NCBI RefSeq assembly: GCF_001469215.1
Contig: NZ_LOFH01000004.1
Span: forward strand, 248,001 to 312,000
Reading direction: 5' to 3'
Source: Pseudoalteromonas sp. H105
GTDB taxonomy: Bacteria > Pseudomonadota > Gammaproteobacteria > Enterobacterales > Alteromonadaceae
DNA: 64,000 bases
Below the pieces are notes generated by a model, which worked only from the letters and a program-made list of their open reading frames with translations, was not told the DNA's origin and ran no database searches. Made by a program: the position numbers and the translations under genes. This document shows positions 48,557-58,322 of the stretch, one piece after another (positions within the stretch are counted from its first letter, which is position 1; each line of letters opens with the position of its first letter).

Positions 48557-48661
48557 AAAAGTAGCTATCGTAACACTGTTACACATAGTTAAGCAGCATC
48601 ACTGCTTTACTAAAATAACGTGTTACGAAAATCAATAACAGTTATACCTACTTTTAGAAGG
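48557..48661 (+). promoter_or_regulatory. Leader with three nested inverted repeats before the PilZ gene
   Basis: AAAAGTAG (48557-48564) pairs with CTACTTTT (48648-48655); inside, CGTAACAC (48569-48576) pairs with GTGTTACG (48620-48627); inside that, AAGCAG (48591-48596) pairs with CTGCTT (48602-48607). The three stems are strictly nested, so one elongated RNA structure of about 100 nt can form, ending directly before the AGAAGG ribosome-binding site. It does not match the GEMM cyclic di-GMP riboswitch consensus. Alternatively the repeats are protein-binding dyads. The rest of the spacer from 48328 shows nothing recognisable. Confidence 0.5.
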
Positions 48662-48675
48662 TGATGGTTTTATAG

Positions 48676-51168
48676 ATGAGTGAAGATATTCTCCTAAAAT
48701 ACGAAGATTTAGTTGATGAATTAAAATCGTATTTAGGTAATACAAAATTTGATGGAATCTTTAAATCGAAAACGGCAGGACTAACCAAGCCTGAGCAATT
48801 TTTGATCAAGATGGAAATGTCACGCCTATCTCAACCTGTTGCACGCTTTATCGATCTAAGAGGACAAGTTACTGGTCAAGTAAAACCGTATGAATATGGC
48901 GGTAAACAGCACTTTATGGATGAAACCGCCATTACCGTATTTGAAGAAGCGATAAAACGCCACGGCGGTTATACACTTGCTGTTTATGAAGCTGTCATGA
49001 ATACTGATAATAACCATAGGGTTATGCAAAAGAAAGCCTCTGAACTTGCTAATCAGGCAGATGAACAAACCCAAAAACCCCTTAATTGCCAAGTAATCAA
49101 GTTTGCCTCTTATGAAAGTCGCCGCGAAGAGCGGATGAATTACTCAATTAAAATCACGGTAGAGATAAACCAAGGAAGTACAATATCTGCGACCACATCA
49201 GATATTTCTTTGAGTGGCGCGAAAATAAAGCTCGCACCACGCTATATTGTCAAACGTGGTCAATTAATAGGTTTAAGACTTGTTGGTTTAGAACAGGATT
49301 TTGAGCTTGGCCTTAAAAACGGCATTCAATATGAAGTGGTTGCCGTTGAGGCTGTATCGTCTGATTTTAATCATATTCGCTTAAAGCGCACCTTTATTGA
49401 AAATAACATTAAATTCGATGAATTTTTAGAAAGCTTCATACACGGCAATAAACGCAGATACAAAGTTAACTTAGATAACACCCTCGATGCCGTCGTATCA
49501 AAAGGGTATGAACAATATTACATACCCCGCGTAACATCGTTATTTACTTTCTTTAGTTTAGAGAACGAAAAACTATCCCCAAGCATAGCCCTAACAACAG
49601 AAAACAATGTGTTTATTCAACGTTATTTCTGTGATGAACGAAAATTATCCAGCTTGTATTCAATTTTGAATCAACACCGTCTGGCTGAACTTTTAAATGA
49701 TCCAGCCCCGGTAAAAGAAGAATACTTTTATACGTTCACCCATGTTGTTTCAGGCAAAATCTATTATTATTCGGCCACTAAAACAGAGTTGAAAAAAGAG
49801 CCAAAGCTACACAACCTATTCTTTGGGTTTGGTAGCCAAAAAGAAAGCTGGCAATGTTTTAAAGTGCAATTAATGCCAAGTCACCCTGAGGACTCTTTTA
49901 TCCCATTGAGCCTGCCTAAAACTGCAGGTAAAGACATAGAAAAACTTAACAAGCCTCCTTCACCACGCGTACAAGGCATGTTAAAAAATATTAAGTATTT
50001 AGTCGTATTAACAGCGGTGGGAACCCCGTCAGAGCAAAAACACTATCAATCGTTTGATTACAATAAAAGCTTAGTCAATGAACTAAAACGCTTTGGGCAT
50101 GGTAAGCATAAAACCCCACCACGTTTAGAAGCTGTTGATTTAGAATATGTAAACTTGCGTGCACACAAACGCTACCTTTATAAAACAGAAGTGATTGTTA
50201 ATGAAATCGCTGTAGAGGAGCCGGTAGCTCAAGCGCATAGTCTTGATTTTTCTGTGATGGGATTACAAATTGAATGCGAGCAACCCATTAGCTTTAAAAA
50301 AGGCGATATCGTTGAGTTAAGCTTGCCGGAGTTGCAAAAGATTACCAAGAAGCATCAACTATCACACCTCAAATATGAAGTCATGGCCGTGAGCAAGTCC
50401 TTAACCACCATCAACTTGAAAGCGATGGTAGAAGCGAGCTCTTCTCATATGGGGGTGAAGTTTTTTACTCAGTTAATTGAAAATAATAAGAGTAAGTTAA
50501 AAGTATCGGAAGAGACACCAAAAATCCCTGGACTTTCAACGGCATTAAGAAACATGGTAACAAAAACAGTGTGTCAACTACCCTTTTACTTACATAAAGA
50601 GGCGGCGCATTTCACGACGGGTGCAATAGGCCAAGGGTTATATCCCAGTCCCATACACCGTATTTTACAAAGTTTTGGTTTACTAAATGAAAAAACCAGC
50701 TTAGAAGCCTTTTTATCAACGGATCAAATTACCGAAACAATCACTCCACTTATAAAAGAGCGAAGCCGACAAGATCCCCCTTTACCATTTACGCTATTTA
50801 TTCGCTTTGACCCGAAAAAGCCATCCATTGAAAGTGCTATAAAGAGCCAATGCACAGCGGTGGACGACTTTGCGCCACATACTTTTTTCCTCAAAAAAGG
50901 CTTAAAGAATGAGCTTATTTTTGTGATGCGCTTATTTATATCCCGAACAGGTCGCCCTGATACCGATTATTTATCCAACGAGTTAAAATACGTCAGTCAA
51001 TATGCTTTGCACAAAGCCAAAGACTTAGAAGAAGCGCTGTGGTCTGTGGCGGGCGTGGGCGATATGGTAGATGTGACAGAAGAAGCACTTACTCACTTTA
51101 ATTTTAAAGCTGACATGATAGAACAAATGACATCTCGTAAGCAGGTTTGGTTAAACAGATTAAGTTAA
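48676..51168 (+). CDS. Large protein with two PilZ domains, probable cyclic di-GMP receptor
   Basis: An 830-residue cytoplasmic protein. PilZ domain 1 has R149-x3-R153 and D176-x-S178-x2-G181; PilZ domain 2 has R495-x3-R499 and D524-x-S526-x2-G529, so both possess complete cyclic di-GMP-binding motifs. The N-terminal 140 residues and the regions between and after the domains match nothing I know. Its location between radA and serB is that of Vibrio plzC, so an equivalent role is plausible. The ribosome-binding site is unusually far (14 nt) from the ATG. Effector and partner are unknown. Confidence 0.88.
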   Translation: MSEDILLKYEDLVDELKSYLGNTKFDGIFKSKTAGLTKPEQFLIKMEMSRLSQPVARFIDLRGQVTGQVKPYEYGGKQHFMDETAITVFEEAIKRHGGYTLAVYEAVMNTDNNHRVMQKKASELANQADEQTQKPLNCQVIKFASYESRREERMNYSIKITVEINQGSTISATTSDISLSGAKIKLAPRYIVKRGQLIGLRLVGLEQDFELGLKNGIQYEVVAVEAVSSDFNHIRLKRTFIENNIKFDEFLESFIHGNKRRYKVNLDNTLDAVVSKGYEQYYIPRVTSLFTFFSLENEKLSPSIALTTENNVFIQRYFCDERKLSSLYSILNQHRLAELLNDPAPVKEEYFYTFTHVVSGKIYYYSATKTELKKEPKLHNLFFGFGSQKESWQCFKVQLMPSHPEDSFIPLSLPKTAGKDIEKLNKPPSPRVQGMLKNIKYLVVLTAVGTPSEQKHYQSFDYNKSLVNELKRFGHGKHKTPPRLEAVDLEYVNLRAHKRYLYKTEVIVNEIAVEEPVAQAHSLDFSVMGLQIECEQPISFKKGDIVELSLPELQKITKKHQLSHLKYEVMAVSKSLTTINLKAMVEASSSHMGVKFFTQLIENNKSKLKVSEETPKIPGLSTALRNMVTKTVCQLPFYLHKEAAHFTTGAIGQGLYPSPIHRILQSFGLLNEKTSLEAFLSTDQITETITPLIKERSRQDPPLPFTLFIRFDPKKPSIESAIKSQCTAVDDFAPHTFFLKKGLKNELIFVMRLFISRTGRPDTDYLSNELKYVSQYALHKAKDLEEALWSVAGVGDMVDVTEEALTHFNFKADMIEQMTSRKQVWLNRLS

Positions 51169-51210
51169 GTACGAAGGTTACTCTATCCCTTCGTACTTAT
51201 GGACTGACGA

Positions 51211-52218
51211 TTATTTAGGGATGGTTAGCAAATACAATAGCTGCAGTAATGACCCTTCACATATCGCAGCCTGTGCCTGCTCAACCACTTTAGGTTTGCC
51301 ATGAACTGCAACACCTAAACCTGCCTCAGCCATCATCACTAAATCATTTGCACCATCGCCAATGGCGACGGTTTGCTGCGATGATAAACTTAACTGCTCT
51401 CGAAGCATGCGAAGCACCCGTGCTTTTTGATTAGCATCGACTATTGTGCCAAGTACTTTACCTGTCAGCTTATTGTCGTTAAATTCAAGTTCATTTGCAT
51501 GTACTTCATCTAAATTAAGCAACTGTTGCACTTGCTCTGCAAACGGTATAAACCCTCCAGAAGCAATAGCCAAATACCAGTTATGCTGCTTTAATACACG
51601 ACACAGCGCGTCAATACCTGGCATCAAAGGCAATGTATTCTTTAACTCTTCTATTAAGCTTTGTTCAATGCCTTTTAACTTTGCAACTCGCTGATACAAG
51701 CTCTCACTAAAATCGAGTTTTCCTGCCATCGCCTCTGCTGTTACCGCAGCCACTTCGTCATAAACGTCCGCAAGACGTGCAATTTCATCAATGCATTCAA
51801 TGGTGATTGCTGTTGAATCCATATCCATCACCAGTAAACCGGGCGCATCTAAACAGGGAGGTGTTTTAAGCTGAACCAGTTGAAAACCTTTCGCATGAGC
51901 AAACTCATTCATTGCCAAAGGATTTAAAGCGCCACGAAAGCTGTCGCTGTAAAAACAAATTGCAGGTGCAAGCGTTGGATCTGGTTGGTAACGACATACG
52001 CCACTGACTAAAATGTTATTCGCATTCAAAAACTCAAGGGTATCTTCAAAATTTTCACCATCTAACTGCGCCCCAAATGCAACACTGAAAGTCCCCTGAG
52101 GATTGTCAGGTAAGAGTGTCTTTGTAAATTCAGCCTCAACAAACTGATACCAAATGCCAAGTGCTAATTGCGATGATAATTGGGCTGATGTTAGGGCCGC
52201 AAGGCGTTCCAATGTCAT
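51211..52218 (-). CDS. serB: Phosphoserine phosphatase
   Basis: A 335-residue HAD phosphatase, last step of serine synthesis. The catalytic DMDSTAITIECIDEIA (about residues 131-146) holds the nucleophile Asp, ASGGFIPFAE supplies motif II and AIGDGANDLVMMAEAGLGVA motif IV. The N-terminal 120 residues form the less conserved regulatory domain seen in E. coli SerB. It converges with the PilZ gene and is divergent from smp, the arrangement found in enterobacteria and Vibrio. Confidence 0.96.
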   Translation of the reverse strand: MTLERLAALTSAQLSSQLALGIWYQFVEAEFTKTLLPDNPQGTFSVAFGAQLDGENFEDTLEFLNANNILVSGVCRYQPDPTLAPAICFYSDSFRGALNPLAMNEFAHAKGFQLVQLKTPPCLDAPGLLVMDMDSTAITIECIDEIARLADVYDEVAAVTAEAMAGKLDFSESLYQRVAKLKGIEQSLIEELKNTLPLMPGIDALCRVLKQHNWYLAIASGGFIPFAEQVQQLLNLDEVHANELEFNDNKLTGKVLGTIVDANQKARVLRMLREQLSLSSQQTVAIGDGANDLVMMAEAGLGVAVHGKPKVVEQAQAAICEGSLLQLLYLLTIPK

Positions 52219-52350
52219 GATGACTCCAAAATGAGACTAATGTCCCCCTGCATTTTTAACAGTAAACTCGCCATAAGCAGGGATTTAAGGTTATAGTTAG
52301 CTTAGTTGTAACATCAAAAACAAAGGCTGTCAGCAGCGTAAGCAGTGACT

Positions 52351-52971
52351 ATGAAAAATAACCATATTAATAACCCAGTTTCAGCATCAGTAAGGCAACG
52401 ACTTGTTCGCCTAAGCTTAGCGGCTGCCTGTTTTTTATTATTAACATGGGTTGCAGTCAATAGCAGTTTTCAAAGCCATCAGTTACTTTATGATAATGCG
52501 GACAATACAGCTAAAAGCTTAACCCGATTTATGGCTCTAAATGCGCAAACACCCCTAATCGAAAAAAACAAACCCGCTCTCAATGCACTTTGCAATAATA
52601 TGAGCAAAGATGAGTTTGTACTAGCAGCCACAATTTACGACCACCAAGGAACCTTGATTGCCAGCAGCGATAACTGGCAACCTCATCATTTAATGGGGAA
52701 ATTACCCTATTCAACCCCTGGTATTAGCAAATTAAAAACCCCTTTTGTTGAGCCTGTTATCAATGACAATGAACGCCCTATTGGGTTTGTATCAATCACT
52801 TATTTAACCCGTGCCGCCGTATCGCAAAGCCATAATCATTTTCATGATTTAGGTCGTCAAGTACTATTAATGTTAGTGATAACTTGTATTTTCACATGGC
52901 AGCTAGGACGGGGTTTAAAGCGCTGGCAAGTCAGTCGCTATATGCAAAAAAGTGCTGAACACGATTCATAA
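52351..52971 (+). CDS. Smp/YtjB family membrane protein
   Basis: About 206 residues. The ATG at 52351 is favoured over a GTG two codons earlier. An N-terminal helix (about 20-40) and a C-terminal one (about 168-185) flank a periplasmic domain containing LAATIYDHQGTLIASS and IGFVSITYLTRAA, similar to a small Cache-like fold. In E. coli the homologue ytjB (smp) is also divergent from serB. Function is not established. Its 3' end overlaps the convergent tatD-type gene by 34 bp. Confidence 0.85.
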   Translation: MKNNHINNPVSASVRQRLVRLSLAAACFLLLTWVAVNSSFQSHQLLYDNADNTAKSLTRFMALNAQTPLIEKNKPALNALCNNMSKDEFVLAATIYDHQGTLIASSDNWQPHHLMGKLPYSTPGISKLKTPFVEPVINDNERPIGFVSITYLTRAAVSQSHNHFHDLGRQVLLMLVITCIFTWQLGRGLKRWQVSRYMQKSAEHDS

Positions 52972-53711
52972 AGCTGCTTTTTAAATTGCGCTTTATCTGC
53001 ATCGGTTAATTGTTTTAGTGCGCATAATTGCTCAAACACGCGCGGAAGTTGTAATGGTGTGTTTATTTGCCCTTGAAAACCACATAAAGGCATTGAGGGT
53101 GAATCCGTCTCAAGCAGTAAATGCTTTGCATCTAGCTGTGCAATAACGTGCCGAGTTTTTTGCGCCCGCTCGTATGTAATACTGCCACCAACGCCTAATT
53201 TAAACCCCTGTTTAATATAAGACTGTGCTTGCTGCACTGAGCCTGTAAAAGCATGTATTACACCGCCATATTTAGGTTTACAGCGTTTAAAGGATTGGGC
53301 AATTAAGTCATGGCTTTGTCTATGGTGAACAATTAAGGGGAGTTGTAGCTGATTAGCGAGTGTTATTTGGTGTTCAAAAATTTGGATTTGAAGACTAAGG
53401 TTATCCATGCTTCTGTCAATGCCACACTCACCAATAGCACTAATTTTATCGCGATGGTGAAGCGCAAATTCAGTCAATTGTGCTAAATGTTCATCAAGGT
53501 ATTCTGACAAAAAATAGGGGTGCAAACCTGCGCTAATACGAATACAAGAATACCGCTTTGCAAACTCTATAAGTGCCTTGGATTGAGCTAACGTCACTCC
53601 AGGCACAATAAAACCGTTTATCCCCTGCTGCCTGCATTGCTCTACCAATTGCTCCCGATTAGGCTCAAACTCACTAAAGTCTAAGTGGCAGTGGGAATCA
53701 ATAAAACCCAT
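52938..53711 (-). CDS. TatD/YjjV family metal-dependent hydrolase
   Basis: A 257-residue TIM-barrel hydrolase. Metal ligands are visible in IDSHCHLDF (residues 4-12), GECGID, IVHHRQSH and LLETDSP. Family members are 3'-5' nucleases or D-aminoacyl-tRNA deacylase-like enzymes. The sequence is closer to the YjjV branch, and E. coli yjjV also lies in the deoC-serB region. It is 6 bp after pdxH on the same strand, likely one transcript. Confidence 0.9.
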   Translation of the reverse strand: MGFIDSHCHLDFSEFEPNREQLVEQCRQQGINGFIVPGVTLAQSKALIEFAKRYSCIRISAGLHPYFLSEYLDEHLAQLTEFALHHRDKISAIGECGIDRSMDNLSLQIQIFEHQITLANQLQLPLIVHHRQSHDLIAQSFKRCKPKYGGVIHAFTGSVQQAQSYIKQGFKLGVGGSITYERAQKTRHVIAQLDAKHLLLETDSPSMPLCGFQGQINTPLQLPRVFEQLCALKQLTDADKAQFKKQLYESCSALFCI

Positions 53712-53717
53712 AACAGC

Positions 53718-54356
53718 TTACGGATTCAACCGCGTAACTTGCCAGTTATTATCTTGTTGACGTTGATATATGAATCGGTCATGCAACCTATGAGCACCGC
53801 CTTGCCAAAACTCTATTTTGCTTGGCACAACACAATAACCGCCCCAAAAATCGGGGAGTGGGATTTCACCATTAGAAAACTTATTTTTCATTTTTGCGAA
53901 GGTGTCCATCAACACTTTACGTGATGAAATTGGTCTGCTTTGGGCTGAAGCCCATGCTGCTAATTGACTCTCTTTCGGGCGCGATAAAAAATATTTTGCA
54001 ACCGCAGCGGTTGGTAAGGGTTTGGCTTCACCATAAACGATCACCTGACGCTCCATGTGGTGCCAAGGAAAATGCAGCGAAATTTTGTTATTCCCTTTAA
54101 GCTCTTGCGCTTTGCGTGAGCCTGTATTGGTAAAAAATACAAAACCGTTATCATCTAGGTGCTTTAATAATACAATGCGCTGAGAAGGCTGGCCGGTTTC
54201 ATCTACCGTAGCAACAACCATTGCGGTTGGATCAGGTAACTGTGATGCCACGGCATGTTCAAGCCACATTTCAAATTGCTTAAACGGGCAATCAAGCAAG
54301 TTGTCTTCGCTAAGCGCATCTTGCAGGTATTCACGGCGAATATCTTCGAGTTTCAT
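53718..54356 (-). CDS. pdxH: Pyridoxamine 5'-phosphate oxidase
   Basis: A 212-residue FMN enzyme that makes pyridoxal 5'-phosphate. The start at 54356 ([12 protein letters not shown]) follows GAGGGA and fits the family; the frame is open 10 codons further. FMN/substrate motifs are [52 protein letters not shown] and the C-terminal HDRF....W.V.RLNP. Standard length. Confidence 0.97.
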   Translation of the reverse strand: MKLEDIRREYLQDALSEDNLLDCPFKQFEMWLEHAVASQLPDPTAMVVATVDETGQPSQRIVLLKHLDDNGFVFFTNTGSRKAQELKGNNKISLHFPWHHMERQVIVYGEAKPLPTAAVAKYFLSRPKESQLAAWASAQSRPISSRKVLMDTFAKMKNKFSNGEIPLPDFWGGYCVVPSKIEFWQGGAHRLHDRFIYQRQQDNNWQVTRLNP

Positions 54357-54386
54357 AAAATTCCCTCTAGGTTCTAGGTTAATCAA

Positions 54387-54701
54387 AATAGACAGTCAAG
54401 CATAAGGCGTATGATTATATTAACTTTGCTGGGTTTAGTTACACCCAACCCAACCTACAAGCAGCAGAATCCACCTAAGTAGTTTAGCCTAAGACAAGGC
54501 GGAAAACCGGCTTACCTCTATGAACATACGCTCTTATATGTGATTGATTAGGATCAACTATTCAATGCGAAATTACGCATCTGCAAGTGTAGAAGTGCTG
54601 ACAAGGCGGAGTGCTTTTTTATGCCAAGGAGCATACGTTTTGTATGTGACTTAGGCTAAAAAAGCACGACAACGAAGTCAAAGCAAACTACACGCAGTAG
54701 A
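54387..54701. repeat. Repeat-rich intergenic region between argS and pdxH
   Basis: No gene. It holds several paired sequences: TTTAGCCTAAG (54483-54493) with CTTAGGCTAAA (54650-54660); GTGCTTTTTT (54611-54620) with AAAAAAGCAC (54658-54667); the inner CATAC/GTATG pair; and an 11-bp direct repeat GACAAGGCGGA at 54493-54503 and 54600-54610. The composition differs from the coding flanks. It resembles a mosaic of dispersed intergenic repeats, different from the TATACCC family elsewhere in the window. Whether it is transcribed is unknown. Confidence 0.7.
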
Positions 54702-56444
54702 TTACATTTGCTCCATGACTTCGATGCCTAGTAAATCCAATCCTGTGCGCAATGTATCTGCCACTAAATTACACAACACTAAGCGGCTATCACGTACATT
54801 GGGTTCTACGCCCTCTTTCAATACTGGGCATGCTTCATAAAACGTCATGTATAGGCTTGCAAGTTCGTATAAGTAACTACACAGTACGTGAGGTGTCGCG
54901 TCATTGATCATTTGATCAAGCACTTCTTCTAATTGCAACAGTTTCAATGCAAGTACTTTTTCTTGTGGCTCAATAATGGCTACATCGGCATTTAATGTGC
55001 CTGCATCAACCCCTGATTTACGAAAAATACTGCGAACACGGGTATAAGCGTATTGTAAGTAAGGTGCTGTTGCACCTTCAAAGCTAAGCATCGTATCCCA
55101 GTTAAAGATATAATCACTGGTACGGTTTTTAGATAAGTCTGCATATTTAACTGCTCCAATACCCACTTTACGAGCAATTTCACTCCGTTCTTCAGCACTT
55201 AAATCAGATGTGCGCTCAGCTAACTTTGCCGTAGCGCGCGTGATTGATTCTTCGAGTAAATCTGCAAGCTTTACCGTACCACCAGTACGTGTTTTAAATG
55301 GCTTGCCATCTTCGCCCATCATGGTGCCGAATGGGCAAAACTCATAGCTTGTTACATCGCGTAAAAGGCCTGCTTTACGTGCTGTAAGCTCTACTTGATT
55401 AAAGTGAAGGCTCTGACGTGCATCAACAAATATTAAAATACGTTCAGCGCCCAATTTATTTGAGCGATAGTCACATGCTGCTAAATCAGTTGTGGCATAT
55501 AAAAAGCCACCGCCTGATTTTTGTACGATAAACGCAGACGGCTCGCCATCTTTATTTGCAAGCTCATCTAAAAATACAACTTGTGCGCCCTGTGATTCAA
55601 CTGCAATTTCTTTGTCTTTTAATAACGCAATGATGTTATTAAGCTCTGAGTTATATGCACTCTCAGCCATAATATCGTCTGCAGTGAGTGTTACATTTAG
55701 GCGCTTATACACTTCCTCTGAATGTTTAACTGAAGTAGCAATGAAGAGCTTCCACAATTTTTCACAATGCGCATCACCGCCTTGTAATTTAACTACGTAT
55801 TCGCGCGCTTTATCTGCAAAGCCTTCTTCATCATCAAAGCGTTTTTTCGCATCACGGTAGAATGTTTCTAAATCAGCAAGCGCAACAGAATCTAAATCAA
55901 CACCTTGGTTAATTTGATCCTCTAAATGCGCAATCAGCATACCAAATTGTGTGCCCCAATCACCCATGTGATTTTGACGAATTACCTTGTCACCACGAAA
56001 CTCAAGTGCACGCACTACAGAGTCACCAATAATCGTTGAGCGTAAATGGCCCACATGCATTTCTTTGGCAAGGTTTGGTGACGAATAATCAACAACCACT
56101 GTGTGTGGCTGTGCATGTTCTGCAACAGCAAGCTTTGAGTCGTTGTTTGCCGCTTTTACACTGTGCGCTAAAAACTCAGGCTTTAAGTGAATATTAATAA
56201 AGCCTGGGCCAGCAATTTCTGTTTTATCGGCAATATCGCTGATATCTAAGTTATCAATAATTTTTTGCGCAAGTTCGCGTGGGTTGCTTTTCATTTTTTT
56301 AGCGGCGCCCATTGCACCATTAATTTGGTAATCACCAAATTGTGGACGCGTGCTTTGCGTTACCGCTGGGTTTGTATCAGCAGGTAAACCTGCAGCTGTC
56401 ATCGCGGCAATGGCTTTATCAATTAATAGCGTACGAATGTTCAT
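54702..56444 (-). CDS. argS: Arginyl-tRNA synthetase
   Basis: A 580-residue class I aminoacyl-tRNA synthetase. The HIGH-type motif is in [21 protein letters not shown] (H-V-G-H); the N-terminal additional domain ([16 protein letters not shown]) for D-loop recognition and the C-terminal anticodon-binding DALR helix bundle ([14 protein letters not shown]) are present. As usual for ArgRS, a KMSK lysine motif is replaced ([12 protein letters not shown]). Gene is preceded by prfC on the same strand. Confidence 0.97.
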   Translation of the reverse strand: MNIRTLLIDKAIAAMTAAGLPADTNPAVTQSTRPQFGDYQINGAMGAAKKMKSNPRELAQKIIDNLDISDIADKTEIAGPGFINIHLKPEFLAHSVKAANNDSKLAVAEHAQPHTVVVDYSSPNLAKEMHVGHLRSTIIGDSVVRALEFRGDKVIRQNHMGDWGTQFGMLIAHLEDQINQGVDLDSVALADLETFYRDAKKRFDDEEGFADKAREYVVKLQGGDAHCEKLWKLFIATSVKHSEEVYKRLNVTLTADDIMAESAYNSELNNIIALLKDKEIAVESQGAQVVFLDELANKDGEPSAFIVQKSGGGFLYATTDLAACDYRSNKLGAERILIFVDARQSLHFNQVELTARKAGLLRDVTSYEFCPFGTMMGEDGKPFKTRTGGTVKLADLLEESITRATAKLAERTSDLSAEERSEIARKVGIGAVKYADLSKNRTSDYIFNWDTMLSFEGATAPYLQYAYTRVRSIFRKSGVDAGTLNADVAIIEPQEKVLALKLLQLEEVLDQMINDATPHVLCSYLYELASLYMTFYEACPVLKEGVEPNVRDSRLVLCNLVADTLRTGLDLLGIEVMEQM

Positions 56445-56463
56445 AATATCTGTTACCTTTATC

Positions 56464-56481
56464 AGCCCGCGTGTGCGGGCT
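56464..56481 (-). other. GC-rich hairpin between prfC and argS
   Basis: A perfect 7-bp AGCCCGC/GCGGGCT stem with a four-base loop lies 17 bp after prfC and 19 bp before argS. On the minus strand no T-run follows, so it is at most a weak terminator or an attenuating structure in the argS leader. Confidence 0.55.
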
Positions 56482-56498
56482 TTATTTAAATTTTGAGT

Positions 56499-58082
56499 TT
56501 AGTTTTCACGCGTGTGGTTAAACGTCACTTCAGGGTAACGCTCAATTGATAAGTTAAGGTTTACACGGCTTGGGGCGATGTAAGTTAAGTTATCGCCGCC
56601 ATCTAATGCTAAGTTGCTTTCGCATTTACGCTTAAAGTCTTCAAACTTTTTAACGTCTGTTGAGCTTACCCAGCGGGCTGTGTTTACATTTACGCTTTCA
56701 TAAATCGCATCTACGTTGTATTCCGCTTTTAAGCGAGCAACAACCACATCGAACTGAAGTACACCTACCGCACCTACAATCAAGTCGTTGTTAATTAGTG
56801 GTCTAAACACCTGCACAGCGCCTTCCTCAGAAAGTTGTACTAAACCTTTTAATAACTGCTTTTGTTTAAGTGGATCGCGTAAACGAATACGACGAAATAA
56901 CTCAGGTGCAAAGTTAGGAATACCGCTAAATTTAAGCTTTTCACCTTGCGTAAACGTATCACCTATTTGAATCGTACCGTGATTATGTAAACCTATAATG
57001 TCGCCCGCATATGCATCTGCTGCGCGCTCACGATCGCCCGCCATAAAGGTTACCGCATCAGAGATACTGACTTGCTTACCTAGGCGTACGTGGTTCATTT
57101 TCATACCTTGGCTATATTTACCCGACACAATACGCATAAAAGCAATGCGGTCACGGTGTTTAGGATCCATGTTGGCCTGAATTTTAAAGACGAAACCAGT
57201 AAAGTTTTCTTCAGTAGCAACGACTTGGCGATCTTCAGTTTCGCGCGGTAATGGCGTAGGTGCCCACTGCGTTAAACCATCGAGTACATGATCCACACCA
57301 AAGTTACCAAGCGCGGTACCAAAGTACACAGGCGAAAGCTCACCTGCTAAAAACAGCTCTAGGTCAAACTCGTTTGACGCGCCAATGACAAGTTCTAGCT
57401 CTTCACGTAATTGCTCAGCTAAATCTTCACCAATAGCGGTATCAAGCTCAGGGTTATCTAACCCTTTTACTGTACGCACTTCTTGAATAGTGTGACCTTG
57501 GCCTGTTTTGTACAACACCGCTTCATCATTGTGGATGTGGTAAACACCTTTAAACTCTTTACCACAACCAATCGGCCACGTAATAGGCGCACAGGCAATG
57601 TTTAGCTCTGTTTCTACTTCATCCAGTAGCTCCATTGGGTCGCGAATATCACGGTCACACTTATTCATGAAGGTAACAATAGGTGTGGTACGTAGGCGCG
57701 TAACTTCCATCAATTTACGCGTACGTTCTTCTACACCTTTTGCGGCATCAATGACCATTAAGCACGAATCCACCGCTGTAAGTGTGCGGTAAGTATCTTC
57801 AGAGAAATCCTCGTGTCCAGGGGTATCAAGTAAATTAACGAGTGCGTTATTGTAAGGGAACTGCATCACAGAGGTTGTCACTGAGATACCACGCTCTTTT
57901 TCCATTTCCATCCAGTCGGATTTAGCATGCTGGTTAGAGCCACGCCCTTTAACGGTTCCCGCTTTTTGGATAGCCTGTCCAAATAACAATACTTTTTCGG
58001 TGATGGTAGTCTTACCCGCATCTGGGTGAGAGATAATAGCGAATGTACGTCGCGTATTGATTTCGTTTAATAAATTAGACAT
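56499..58082 (-). CDS. prfC: Peptide chain release factor 3
   Basis: A 527-residue translational GTPase that recycles RF1 and RF2 from the ribosome. G motifs: SHPDAGKTT (about 18-26), [28 protein letters not shown] and MNKCDR. The remaining EF-G-like domains and the RF3-specific ending ([22 protein letters not shown]) fit. Length is normal. Transcribed upstream of argS. Confidence 0.97.
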   Translation of the reverse strand: MSNLLNEINTRRTFAIISHPDAGKTTITEKVLLFGQAIQKAGTVKGRGSNQHAKSDWMEMEKERGISVTTSVMQFPYNNALVNLLDTPGHEDFSEDTYRTLTAVDSCLMVIDAAKGVEERTRKLMEVTRLRTTPIVTFMNKCDRDIRDPMELLDEVETELNIACAPITWPIGCGKEFKGVYHIHNDEAVLYKTGQGHTIQEVRTVKGLDNPELDTAIGEDLAEQLREELELVIGASNEFDLELFLAGELSPVYFGTALGNFGVDHVLDGLTQWAPTPLPRETEDRQVVATEENFTGFVFKIQANMDPKHRDRIAFMRIVSGKYSQGMKMNHVRLGKQVSISDAVTFMAGDRERAADAYAGDIIGLHNHGTIQIGDTFTQGEKLKFSGIPNFAPELFRRIRLRDPLKQKQLLKGLVQLSEEGAVQVFRPLINNDLIVGAVGVLQFDVVVARLKAEYNVDAIYESVNVNTARWVSSTDVKKFEDFKRKCESNLALDGGDNLTYIAPSRVNLNLSIERYPEVTFNHTREN

Positions 58083-58322
58083 GTAAGCCGCTTTAAGTCA
58101 TAACAACGCACAACAAAAACAAGCCGACACAGGGCTTACTTTGGGCATCGTAAAAATAAAATAGAATTGATGTTATTATACCTTGTTTGTCCTAGCCAAA
58201 AAAGCAACGATTGCAAGTAATTAAGCACTTCTAAGAAACTATAATTAAGACTGTTAGCGCGATACTTGTTTAATGTTCTCCTAACGCATACTATTGGTAA
58301 GATTACACGGAGGAAATATTGA

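Noticed and set aside
48557..48661. GEMM-type cyclic di-GMP riboswitch before the PilZ gene
   Set aside because: The conserved GEMM sequence blocks are absent; only nested inverted repeats are visible.
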